Positions 1 through 7,366 of a DNA stretch of 64,000 bases are shown here, one piece after another. This DNA is from Streptomyces sp. SLBN-31 (GTDB taxonomy: Bacteria > Actinomycetota > Actinomycetes > Streptomycetales > Streptomycetaceae). The position numbers were made by a program, and so were the translations under genes. Positions within the stretch are counted from its first letter, which is position 1. Each line of letters opens with the position of its first letter. The stretch covers positions 1,736,001 to 1,800,000 of the forward strand of contig NZ_VFNC01000002.1 in NCBI RefSeq assembly GCF_006715395.1, read 5' to 3'. Below the pieces are notes generated by a model that saw nothing but the letters and a program-made list of their open reading frames with translations, made no database searches and had not been told where the DNA came from.

Positions 1-1203
1 GTCCTGGGTGAAGCCCCGCGCGCGGGTCAGGCCGTGCACGACGCCCGACTTCTCGTACCGGTACACGGTCCCGAACTCGAAGAGGCGCAGCGGCAGTTCA
101 CGGTACGAGCGGCCGCGCGCGTCGAAGATCAGGTTGTGCATCGGGCAGTTCATGGGCTTGAGGTAGTAGTCCACGCCCTCGTCGAGCTGCATGGGCGGGT
201 ACATGCCGTCGGCGTACCAGTCCAGGTGCCCGGACGTCTCGAAGAGCTTCCCCTTCGTCGCGTGCGGGGTGTAGACGAACTCGTAGCCCTCCTCCTCGTG
301 CCGGCGGCGCGAGTAGTCCTCCATGACGCGGCGGATGATGCCGCCCTTGGGGTGGAAGACGGCGAGGCCGGAGCCGATCTGCTCCGGGATGGAGAACAGG
401 TCGAGTTCGCTGCCCAGCTTGCGGTGGTCGCGCTTCTCGGCCTCGGTGAGGAAGTCGAGGTAGCCCTTCAGCTCGTCCTTGGACGGCCAGGCGGTGCCGT
501 AGATGCGCTGGAGCATGGGGTTCTTCTCGCTGCCGCGCCAGTAGGCGGCCGCGTTGCGCATCAGCTTGAACGCCGGGATGAGGCGGGTGGAGGGCAGGTG
601 CGGACCGCGGCAGAGGTCCTTCCAGCACAGCTCGCCGGTCTTGGCGTCCAGGTTGTCGTAGATCGTCAGCTCGCCGGCGCCGACCTCGACGTCCGCGCCG
701 TCGTCGCTGGAGGCGGAGCCCTTGAGGCCGATGAGTTCGAGCTTGTACGGCTCGTTCGCCAGCTCCTCGCGGGCCGCCTCGTCGGTCACCGCACGGCGCG
801 AGAAGCGCTGCCCGCGCTTCTGGATCTCCTGCATCTTCTTCTCGATGGCCTTGAGATCCTCGGGCGTGAACGGCTTCTCGACGTCGAAGTCGTAGTAGAA
901 GCCGTCCTTGACAGGCGGGCCGATGCCCAGCTTGGCCTCGGGGAAGAGCTCCTGCACGGCCTGCGCCATGACGTGCGCGGTGGAGTGGCGCAGGATGTTC
1001 AGGCCGTCCTCGGAGGAGAGCTCGACACCCTCGACGGTCTCGCCGTCCCGGACCTCGTACGCGAGGTCCTTCAGGTCCCCGGCCACGCGTGCGGCGATGA
1101 TCGAGCGCTCGCCGGCGAAGAGCTCGGCGGCCGTAGTGCCCGTCGTCACCACGCGCTCTTCCCGCTCGGAATCGCGTTGGATGATCACACGGACGTCTGA
1201 CAC
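1..1203 (-). CDS. thrS: Threonyl-tRNA synthetase, N-terminal 401 residues (runs off the window)
   Basis: Charges tRNA-Thr with threonine in the cytoplasm. Reading down from a GTG at 1203 (AGGAGA ribosome site 5 bases upstream) gives 401 codons open to the window edge. The N-terminal TGS domain covers about residues 1-60. The editing domain follows with the HxxxH motif His73/His77 ([11 protein letters not shown]), and its metal-site cysteine lies in the [10 protein letters not shown] stretch. The catalytic core begins near residue 245, with class II motif 2 ([20 protein letters not shown]) at the very edge. The family is about 650-660 residues, so roughly 40% is missing. There is no room for a T-box leader in the 110 bases to the next gene. 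Recognition is firm. Confidence 0.95.
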   Translation of the reverse strand, partial: MSDVRVIIQRDSEREERVVTTGTTAAELFAGERSIIAARVAGDLKDLAYEVRDGETVEGVELSSEDGLNILRHSTAHVMAQAVQELFPEAKLGIGPPVKDGFYYDFDVEKPFTPEDLKAIEKKMQEIQKRGQRFSRRAVTDEAAREELANEPYKLELIGLKGSASSDDGADVEVGAGELTIYDNLDAKTGELCWKDLCRGPHLPSTRLIPAFKLMRNAAAYWRGSEKNPMLQRIYGTAWPSKDELKGYLDFLTEAEKRDHRKLGSELDLFSIPEQIGSGLAVFHPKGGIIRRVMEDYSRRRHEEEGYEFVYTPHATKGKLFETSGHLDWYADGMYPPMQLDEGVDYYLKPMNCPMHNLIFDARGRSYRELPLRLFEFGTVYRYEKSGVVHGLTRARGFTQD

Positions 1204-1313
1204 CGGTCTCTCCTGACTGAAGGTGGGTGCGGCGCCATACCAGGAGCGCGCGCATTAGGGGATCGTACCGACCCCGGCCCACCGACCGCGAAACGGTCAC
1301 CGGCGCAGGGCGC

Positions 1314-2540
1314 TCAGTCGCACTCCTCGCCGCCGCACGCCTCCTCGAAGAAGTCGAGGTTCTCGTGCAGCGCCTTCATCAGCCGGTCCCGTTCGGCGTC
1401 GTCCACCTGCACCGGTACGACGCCCTCGGCGCCGGTCAGCCGCCGGAAGCCGCCCCGGCTCTCCAGCCGCCCGCGCACCCGCACCGGCAGTCCCACGAGG
1501 TGGGCGTGCCCGGCGATGCGGTAGTCCTCCTCGTCCAGGGTGACGCGGACGTGCGGTATGTCGGCGCCGGCGAGCACCCGCAGCCGTACGCTGCCCTCGC
1601 CGCGCGGCCCCGACCTGCGCATCCGGATCACGGCTCCGGTGACGTGGACCGGCACGGACGGCTCGTCGCGCAGGAAGCGGGCTCCTGCCTCGCGCAGCAC
1701 GGGCAGGTCACCCGGCGAGAACTCCACGGGCTCGACACCCGCGACGCAGTCCTCGGGCACCCCGGCGGCGGGCGCCCACTCGACGGCGATCCGGGCGCCC
1801 TCGGTGCCGCGCACGAGGGCGATCAGCGCCTCGGTGAGCTCGCGGCTGACGCCCGCCTCCACGGCCCCGTCGAAGGCGTCCATGCCGCCGGTGGCCCGTC
1901 GGTAGTCGACGGCCTCCCGGGCCGCGTACAGGGCCTGCTGGAGGCGCACGGCGAGGCGTCGGCCGGTGCCGACGGGCACGAAGGCGGTGAGCCGGCCGCC
2001 GCCGGTCGCGGGGCCGACGAGGATGCTCTCCAGCAGGGCGGCGGCGGCACGGCGGTGCCGGGCGCCGTAGTAGCCGGCACGCGCGCGTGTGGCGAGCGCG
2101 GCGGCGAGCAGCATCTGGCGGGCGGCGGAACGCAGCTGTTCCTCGACCACCCAGGGCGCGGCGTCGGCGGGGCCGGCGGGGACGTCGCGGCACCAGCGGA
2201 CCTCGTCGCTGGGCACGGCGAGGCCGACCAGGATCTCCCGTGCGGAGGGGGTACCGCTGCGGGTGAGGGCATCGAGGGCCTCGCCGAGCAGGTCGTCGCT
2301 GTCGGGAAAGGCGCGGCTCTCGGGCACCAGGAGGCTCGTGCCGCTGCCGCCGGGCCCGGGCGGGGTCCAGCGGCCGTAGCGTCCGGCGGCACCGCCCCGG
2401 CGCTGCCAGCCGTGCCGGTGCAGCAGAGCCCCGAGCACGGCGGGGTCGACCTCGCCGGGCTCGGGCGGAGGCTGCCAGGCCACATCCACAGGGTGCGGCC
2501 GCACCTGTCGGGCCGGCTCCTGAAGGGGGCGGTGCGTCAT
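1314..2540 (-). CDS. Conserved hypothetical protein, translationally coupled to a DUF4365 gene
   Basis: A 408-residue protein I do not recognise. It has no signal peptide or membrane segment. The middle is Ala/Arg-rich and helical in character. The last 130 residues (from about PSVPVHVTGAVIRMRR) look like beta strands with a nucleic-acid-binding OB-like rhythm, but that is only an impression. It ends acidic and Cys-containing (EEACGGEECD). Its ATG overlaps the stop of the upstream DUF4365 gene by 4 bases (ATGA), so the two are probably made in fixed proportion and act together. Position beside thrS is probably conserved in Streptomyces (recollection). Confidence 0.75.
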   Translation of the reverse strand: MTHRPLQEPARQVRPHPVDVAWQPPPEPGEVDPAVLGALLHRHGWQRRGGAAGRYGRWTPPGPGGSGTSLLVPESRAFPDSDDLLGEALDALTRSGTPSAREILVGLAVPSDEVRWCRDVPAGPADAAPWVVEEQLRSAARQMLLAAALATRARAGYYGARHRRAAAALLESILVGPATGGGRLTAFVPVGTGRRLAVRLQQALYAAREAVDYRRATGGMDAFDGAVEAGVSRELTEALIALVRGTEGARIAVEWAPAAGVPEDCVAGVEPVEFSPGDLPVLREAGARFLRDEPSVPVHVTGAVIRMRRSGPRGEGSVRLRVLAGADIPHVRVTLDEEDYRIAGHAHLVGLPVRVRGRLESRGGFRRLTGAEGVVPVQVDDAERDRLMKALHENLDFFEEACGGEECD

Positions 2541-3103
2541 GGTCTGCCTCCCGTCCCGACCCGCGTCATGATCTCGCACAGCGCTCGGTCGTCGAAGATG
2601 CGTGAGGTCGGAACGCGGACGGTGGTGCGGGTGCGGCCGGTGACCGGGTGGCCGGCGAGGTTGACCCAGTAGCAGCAGTGCCGCAGGTCGAGGCGGTCGT
2701 GGCTGGCCCTGAGCCAGTCGTCCTGGGTCCTCGGGACGAGCATCACGACGAGGATCTTGTGCACCGAGACCGGGGTGCGCGCGAGCTTGCGCAGATGGCC
2801 GTTGTCGAGCGTGAAGGAGAAGAAGCGGCCCGGTGGGTTCGGCGGGACCTGGTAGGTGCACTTCAGCTGCACCTTGATGGTCACCTCGTCGTCGACGGTG
2901 TGCCCGGGCGAGCCGTGACTGACGTGCCAGTCGATGCCGTCGTCCGGAAACGGTTGCGACAGCGAGCAGCCGGCCGCCGCGGCGACGGCGTGCAGATAGC
3001 CCACCTGCAGTGTCTCCATGCACGCGGTGGTGGCGAGTGTGCCGCGAAGGGGGCCCGTGCGTTCGGGCAGCAGCCCGCTCCGCTCGGGCTGCGCTATCGC
3101 CAT
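2537..3103 (-). CDS. DUF4365 domain protein (PD-(D/E)XK nuclease-like fold suspected)
   Basis: 188 residues. The core has the DUF4365 pattern: a DDGIDWHV segment, then VTIKVQLKCTYQ, then a C-terminal YWVNLAGHPVTGRTRTTVRV and PTSRIFDDRALCEIM. The pairing of GID with QxK on a following strand is the arrangement of PD-(D/E)XK nuclease-like folds, to which DUF4365 is related as I recall; nuclease activity is inference. The start at 3103 is chosen because GGAAGG lies about 10 bases upstream; an upstream in-frame extension to 3199 is less likely. First gene of a two-gene unit with the 1314-2540 gene (4-base overlap). Confidence 0.75.
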   Translation of the reverse strand: MAIAQPERSGLLPERTGPLRGTLATTACMETLQVGYLHAVAAAAGCSLSQPFPDDGIDWHVSHGSPGHTVDDEVTIKVQLKCTYQVPPNPPGRFFSFTLDNGHLRKLARTPVSVHKILVVMLVPRTQDDWLRASHDRLDLRHCCYWVNLAGHPVTGRTRTTVRVPTSRIFDDRALCEIMTRVGTGGRP

Positions 3104-3272
3104 GACCGAACAGCCTTCCAAGCCGAGTGATTCCCCGTAGCGGGCCGCTGAACTGCAAAGACCCGTACTTCTGTTGTGTCCTTCCGGCGTAGTGCGCAAA
3201 CAGCCCGGGTATCACCAAACGGGCAGAAGACGGGTCGTCAGCTGCCGGGCGTGATGGAGGAGTTGGGTAGGC

Positions 3273-3998
3273 ATGACGTGCTGGTACGAGGGGCCCCTCG
3301 CGGCCTTCGACACGGAGACCACGGGCGTCGACGTGGAGACCGACCGGATCGTGTCGGCCGCCGTCGTCGTCCAGGACGCGCCGGGCAGCCGGCCCCGGGT
3401 GACCCGTTGGCTGGTCAACCCCGGTGTGCCGGTGCCCGAGGCGGCGACGGCGGTGCACGGTCTGACGGACGAACACCTGCAGCGCAACGGCCGCTGGCCG
3501 GCGCCGGTGGTGTACGAGATAGCGGAGGCGCTGGCCGAACAGGCGGCGATGAACCGGCCGTTGGTCGTGATGAACGCGCCCTTCGACCTGACGCTGCTGG
3601 ACCGCGAGCTGCGCCGGCACCGCGCCTCGTCGCTGGACCGCTGGCTGCAGGCCTCGGCGCTGCGGGTGCTGGATCCGCGGGTCCTGGACAAGCACCTGGA
3701 CCGCTACCGCAAGGGCCGTCGCACCCTGACGGATCTGTGCGCGCACTACGAGGTGACGCTGGACGGCGCGCACGACGCGGCCGCGGACGCGCTGGCCGCG
3801 CTGGACGTCGTACGGGCGCTCGGGCGCCGTTTCGCGGCCCGGCTGGAGCGCCTCTCCCCCGCCGAGCTGCACTCGCTGCAGGCGACCTGGCACGCGGCGC
3901 AGGCCCGCGGGCTGCAGGCGTGGTTCGCCCACAGCGGCACCGACGAGATCGTGGACACCTCGTGGCCGCTGCGTCCGGACCTGCCGGCGGCGGCATGA
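3273..3998 (+). CDS. DnaQ-like DEDDh 3'-5' exonuclease
   Basis: A 241-residue single-domain protein. Exo I is AAFDTETTG (Asp13, Glu15), Exo II is VMNAPFDLTLL (Asp105), and Exo III is HDAAADAL with His167 and Asp172, so all four metal ligands and the catalytic His of the DEDDh class are present. It probably trims 3' ends of DNA or RNA in the cytoplasm, as a proofreading or repair nuclease; no polymerase module is attached. After residue 185 a short C-terminal helical tail ends in WPLRPDLPAAA. Transcribed away from the DUF4365 gene and convergent with tRNA-Val; its TGA overlaps the start of the A-run of the hairpin at 4004. Confidence 0.9.
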   Translation: MTCWYEGPLAAFDTETTGVDVETDRIVSAAVVVQDAPGSRPRVTRWLVNPGVPVPEAATAVHGLTDEHLQRNGRWPAPVVYEIAEALAEQAAMNRPLVVMNAPFDLTLLDRELRRHRASSLDRWLQASALRVLDPRVLDKHLDRYRKGRRTLTDLCAHYEVTLDGAHDAAADALAALDVVRALGRRFAARLERLSPAELHSLQATWHAAQARGLQAWFAHSGTDEIVDTSWPLRPDLPAAA

Positions 3999-4027
3999 AA
4001 AAAGCCGGTCCGCTGCTGCGGACCGGC
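3998..4027 (-). terminator. Intrinsic terminator of tRNA-Val(CAC), copy 1
   Basis: A 10-bp perfect stem (GCCGGTCCGC / GCGGACCGGC, loop TGCT) at 4004-4027. On the minus strand it is followed directly by six T residues (3998-4003 on this strand are A). This is a textbook Rho-independent terminator for the tRNA read leftward, and it sits against the 3' end of the convergent exonuclease gene. Confidence 0.85.
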
Positions 4028-4036
4028 CTTCCCCGG

Positions 4037-4108
4037 TGGGCGATACTGGGTTCGAACCAGTGACCTCTTCGGTGTGAACGAAGCGCTCTCCCACTGAGCT
4101 AATCGCCC
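4037..4108 (-). tRNA. tRNA-Val(CAC), copy 1
   Basis: 72 nt. The acceptor stem GGGCGAT pairs with ATCGCCC, the T-arm contains GGTTCGAACC, and the anticodon stem CTTCG/CGAAG encloses the loop TTCACAC, giving anticodon CAC (reads GUG). The 3' CCA is not encoded. An apparently identical copy lies at 14718-14789 in the same orientation. Confidence 0.97.
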
Positions 4109-4147
4109 GGGAACGCACTGAACCATACAGGTCTCCACGGGTTTCCT

Positions 4148-4594
4148 TCAAACCGCTTCCAGGTGGGCGGCCAGCCCGCGCCGTCCGGAGCGCATCATGA
4201 TCCGGTGGTTGGCCCTGAACACCGGCCGCCCCGGGATCGCGAACCGCCTGAGCAGGGGCTTGTTCACGTCGACGACCTGCTCGTAGCGGGCGAGGGTGCC
4301 GGTGCCGTCCGCCGTGAGCGTCCAGCGCGCCCAACCCTCGAGGTCGCCGGTCATGGAGATCTCCAGGACGCCGGCCCCGGGGTCGCGGCGCGCCTCGCGT
4401 GCGGTGAACCACAGGTCGTACGGGAGGACGGAGCGGATCCGGATGATGCCGCTGGTGTCGTCGAGCCGGGTGACCTCACGGATCTGCGGCCACCACCGGG
4501 GGTAGTCGTCGGCCCGCTCGAGCGCCTCGTACACGACGGCGGGCGGCGCGGTCAGCCGCCACAGGCTGCGGAAGCGGTAGTGCGACCAGTCCAT
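4148..4594 (-). CDS. SRPBCC (START/Bet v1-like) family protein
   Basis: 148 residues beginning MDWSHYRFRSLWRL. The pattern of N-terminal strand, AVVYEALERADDYPRWWPQI helix, then alternating strands (IRIRSVLPYDLWFT, GWARWTLTADGTGTLARYEQ) is the helix-grip fold of the polyketide-cyclase/ligand-binding SRPBCC superfamily. Such proteins bind or process hydrophobic ligands; the ligand here is unknown. The start is the first Met of the domain; no strong ribosome site precedes it, so it may be leaderless, and a GTG about 17 codons upstream (VATQIP) is an alternative. Confidence 0.8.
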   Translation of the reverse strand: MDWSHYRFRSLWRLTAPPAVVYEALERADDYPRWWPQIREVTRLDDTSGIIRIRSVLPYDLWFTAREARRDPGAGVLEISMTGDLEGWARWTLTADGTGTLARYEQVVDVNKPLLRRFAIPGRPVFRANHRIMMRSGRRGLAAHLEAV

Positions 4595-4696
4595 GGGAGG
4601 AGTCTGCCCGCACCTGGTGCTTTCGTGCGGGATCTGAGTAGCCACTGAGTACCTGCGCTCATGTCCTACGGCGTGACCGGGACCACACTTCGTGGC

Positions 4697-7282
4697 ATGA
4701 CGCATGTTCCGCCCCCGGCCGAGGAGTTGCGGCTCCTCGACGCCGAGCTGTGGCAGCTCGACAACCGCCGGGCCCAGTTGCTCGCACGCCGCGCCTGGCT
4801 GGTCGCGGCCCTGCAGGCGGTACCGCAGCCGCCCGGCGCTCCGGCGCCGCACGCCATGCCGGCCCGGCCCGAGACGGACGCACCGCGCGTACAGAACGTG
4901 CTGCTCCTTCTCGGCGGTGTGCTGCTCACCGTCGCCGCCATGGTGTTCACGCTGGTCAGCTGGGGGCACCTGGGGATCGCCGGGCGCGCCGCGGTGCTCG
5001 GCGTGCTCACGCTCGGCGTCCTCGCGGCGCCGGTGCCGCTGCTGCGGCGCGGGCTGCGCTCGACCGCCGAGTCGGTGGCCGGGCTCGGGCTGGCGCTGAC
5101 GGCGCTGGACGCGTACGCCCTGCACGAGACCGTGTTCGCGGGTACGGACGGCACGGCCTACGCGGCCGCGTCCACGGCGACGCTCGCGGTCCTGTGGGTG
5201 GTGTACGGCCTGCTGCCGCGCACGTCCACCCTGCGGCTGCCGGTCCCGGCGGCGCTGGCCGCCGCCCAACTCCCGCTGCTGCTCTGGGCCCTGGCCGCCG
5301 AGACCGGACCGTACGGCTGCGCCGCCGCGCTGCTGGTGACGGCCGGACTCGACGCGGTGGTGGCCCTTCGCCCGAGCCCCGTGCCCGTACGTCTCACGGC
5401 CGCCGTCGGCGCGTACGGCATGGGCGGCTGGGGTGTCCTGACGGCCGGCTGGCTCTCCTGGACCGCAGCCGGCCCGAGCGCCGCCGCCCGTGCGGCGGCG
5501 CTCCTCCTCCTCGCGGCGGGAATCACGGTGGGGGCGTCGTGGCGACTCGCCACGCAGGCCGCGGCCGGGATCGGGGCGGATGCCGCCGGTGCGGCCTCCG
5601 GTGGCCCGACCACCGGCGAGGCGGCCCAGGCGGGTGTCGAGCCTCAGGCCGGGGCGGATGCAGCGGCGGCGGCCGGCGAAACGACGCAGACGGCTGCCGC
5701 CCAGGCGGGTGCCGGGACGTCTGCCGTCGGCGTCGGTGCCGCGTGGCGTGGTGGAGCCGCTGGTCGGGCGTCGTCCGACCTTGTCGGCGGGGCGGTCGGT
5801 CATGCGGTGCTCGGGGCGCTGCTCCTGGTATTGGCCGGTGGCGGCCTGCTGCGGGTGCCGCTGCCCGGAGAGTGGACCGTGCCCGCTTATCTGGCCTGCG
5901 GGGTCGCGTTGCTCGCGGCGTTGCGGGGGCCGCTGCCGATGGCCGTCCGGCACGGTTTCGTGTGGGCCTCCGGCGCGGTGCAGGCGATCGCCGCCGTGTG
6001 TGCGCTGCCGCTGGTCGTCGTCGCGCTCCTCGGTCCGCTGGGCTGGGCGCGGGAGCCCTGGTCCGGGGTTCCCTCGGACGCGCGGGCGGCGGTGACCGTC
6101 CACACGCCCTGGCCGGCCTTCCCGACCCAGGTGCTCCTCGCCCCCGTGGTCGTGGCCGTCGTACTCGCTCTGCTGGTGCGCGAGGGGACCTGGCGGCCGA
6201 GGGCGCTGACCGGTGCGACGGTCCTCGCGTGGGTGACCGTCATGACGGTCCCGTCCGCTTTTGAACTCCCCTACCTCGTCGCCCTGTTGGTGCCGGGCCT
6301 CGTCACCGCCGCCGCCCTGGCGGTGGCAGCTTCCCGCCCGCATCCCTGGATCACGCTCGCCGTCGGCACCTCCGTCCCCCTCGTCTTCCTCGCCCTCCCC
6401 TCCCAGTCGGCCACCCTCGCCGTGCTGTCCGCCCTGACCCTGCTGTTCGCTGCCGCGTCCCTGCGCCCGCGGCTGACGCCGGTGACCGCGCCGACCGCCC
6501 TCGTCCACGCCACCGCGCTGGCCTGCGCGACGGGCGCGGCGGCGGACTGGGCCCCGCAGCACACGGCCCTGCTGGTCCTGGCGGTGCCGACGGCCGCGGC
6601 CCTGCTCGCCGCACGCCTCGGCGATCCGCGCGCCACCGTGCCGGTCGAGGCGTCGGGCATCGCCGCCGCCGTACTCGCGATCGGTCTCGCGAGCCCGGAC
6701 CGGCCGATGCTCGCGCTGGTGCTGGCCCTGTGCGGGGTGCTCGCCGCCGGTACGGCCGTACGCCCGGACCGCCGTCCCGTCGGCTACGCGGCCGCCGCCC
6801 TGTTCGTGCTGGCCGCCTGGGTGCGGCTGGCGGCCTGGGACGTCGGCACCGTGGAGGCGTACACCCTGCCGGTGACCGTCCCGGCGCTGGTCGTGGGCGC
6901 GATGCGCAGGCGCCGCGATGCCCGTGCCTCGTCGTGGACGGCGTACGGTCCCGGCCTGGCCACCACGCTGCTGCCGAGTCTCGCCGCGGCCTGGGCCGAC
7001 CCGCACTGGGTGCGCCCGCTCCTGCTGGCGGCGGCGGCCCTGCTGACCACCCTGCTCGGCGCCCGGCACCGTCTCCAGGCCCCGCTCGTCCTCGGCGGCT
7101 CGGTGCTGGTCCTGGACGCCCTGCACGAACTGACGCCCTATCTGGTCCAGTTGACCGGAGCGCTCCCCCGCTGGGCCCCGTTCGCCCTGGCCGGCCTCCT
7201 CCTGCTCACCCTGGGCGCCACCTACGAACGCCGCCTGAGCCAGGCCCGCCAACTCCGCCAATTCCTGGGAGGCATGCACTGA
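4697..7282 (+). CDS. Large polytopic membrane protein, function unknown
   Basis: 861 residues. The first 60 form a soluble helical head (EELRLLDAELWQLDNRRAQL) that may coil. The rest is a series of probably more than 20 hydrophobic helices, starting at VLLLLGGVLLTVAAMVF, interrupted by an Ala/Gly/Thr-rich loop near residues 295-360 that looks disordered. I know of similar Streptomyces integral membrane proteins (the GGVLL..AAMVFTLVSWG motif is typical) but no function. An upstream ATG at 4661 would add 12 residues; 4697 is preferred from the family-like N-terminus MTHVPPPAEELR. It converges on the lyase gene, with a hairpin between them. Confidence 0.85.
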   Translation: MTHVPPPAEELRLLDAELWQLDNRRAQLLARRAWLVAALQAVPQPPGAPAPHAMPARPETDAPRVQNVLLLLGGVLLTVAAMVFTLVSWGHLGIAGRAAVLGVLTLGVLAAPVPLLRRGLRSTAESVAGLGLALTALDAYALHETVFAGTDGTAYAAASTATLAVLWVVYGLLPRTSTLRLPVPAALAAAQLPLLLWALAAETGPYGCAAALLVTAGLDAVVALRPSPVPVRLTAAVGAYGMGGWGVLTAGWLSWTAAGPSAAARAAALLLLAAGITVGASWRLATQAAAGIGADAAGAASGGPTTGEAAQAGVEPQAGADAAAAAGETTQTAAAQAGAGTSAVGVGAAWRGGAAGRASSDLVGGAVGHAVLGALLLVLAGGGLLRVPLPGEWTVPAYLACGVALLAALRGPLPMAVRHGFVWASGAVQAIAAVCALPLVVVALLGPLGWAREPWSGVPSDARAAVTVHTPWPAFPTQVLLAPVVVAVVLALLVREGTWRPRALTGATVLAWVTVMTVPSAFELPYLVALLVPGLVTAAALAVAASRPHPWITLAVGTSVPLVFLALPSQSATLAVLSALTLLFAAASLRPRLTPVTAPTALVHATALACATGAAADWAPQHTALLVLAVPTAAALLAARLGDPRATVPVEASGIAAAVLAIGLASPDRPMLALVLALCGVLAAGTAVRPDRRPVGYAAAALFVLAAWVRLAAWDVGTVEAYTLPVTVPALVVGAMRRRRDARASSWTAYGPGLATTLLPSLAAAWADPHWVRPLLLAAAALLTTLLGARHRLQAPLVLGGSVLVLDALHELTPYLVQLTGALPRWAPFALAGLLLLTLGATYERRLSQARQLRQFLGGMH

Positions 7283-7304
7283 AACACGCCCCGAAAGGGG
7301 CGGC

Positions 7305-7345
7305 GGGGAACTGCGCGACCAGCCACAACGGTCCCGCAGTTCCCC
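7305..7345. terminator. Bidirectional hairpin between convergent genes
   Basis: An 11-bp stem (GGGGAACTGCG / CGCAGTTCCCC) with a 19-base loop lies between two converging genes; a smaller GCCCC-GAAA-GGGGC hairpin precedes it at 7288-7301. There is no T-run on either side. From memory, the loop wording is common at 3' ends in other Streptomyces, so it is probably a member of a dispersed terminator-like repeat. Confidence 0.6.
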
Positions 7346-7366
7346 ACAGCCATTCCCTGAACGGCG

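Noticed and set aside
4661..4696. Upstream ATG start for the large membrane protein
   Set aside because: The segment lacks a ribosome site and the downstream start gives a family-like N-terminus; not excluded.
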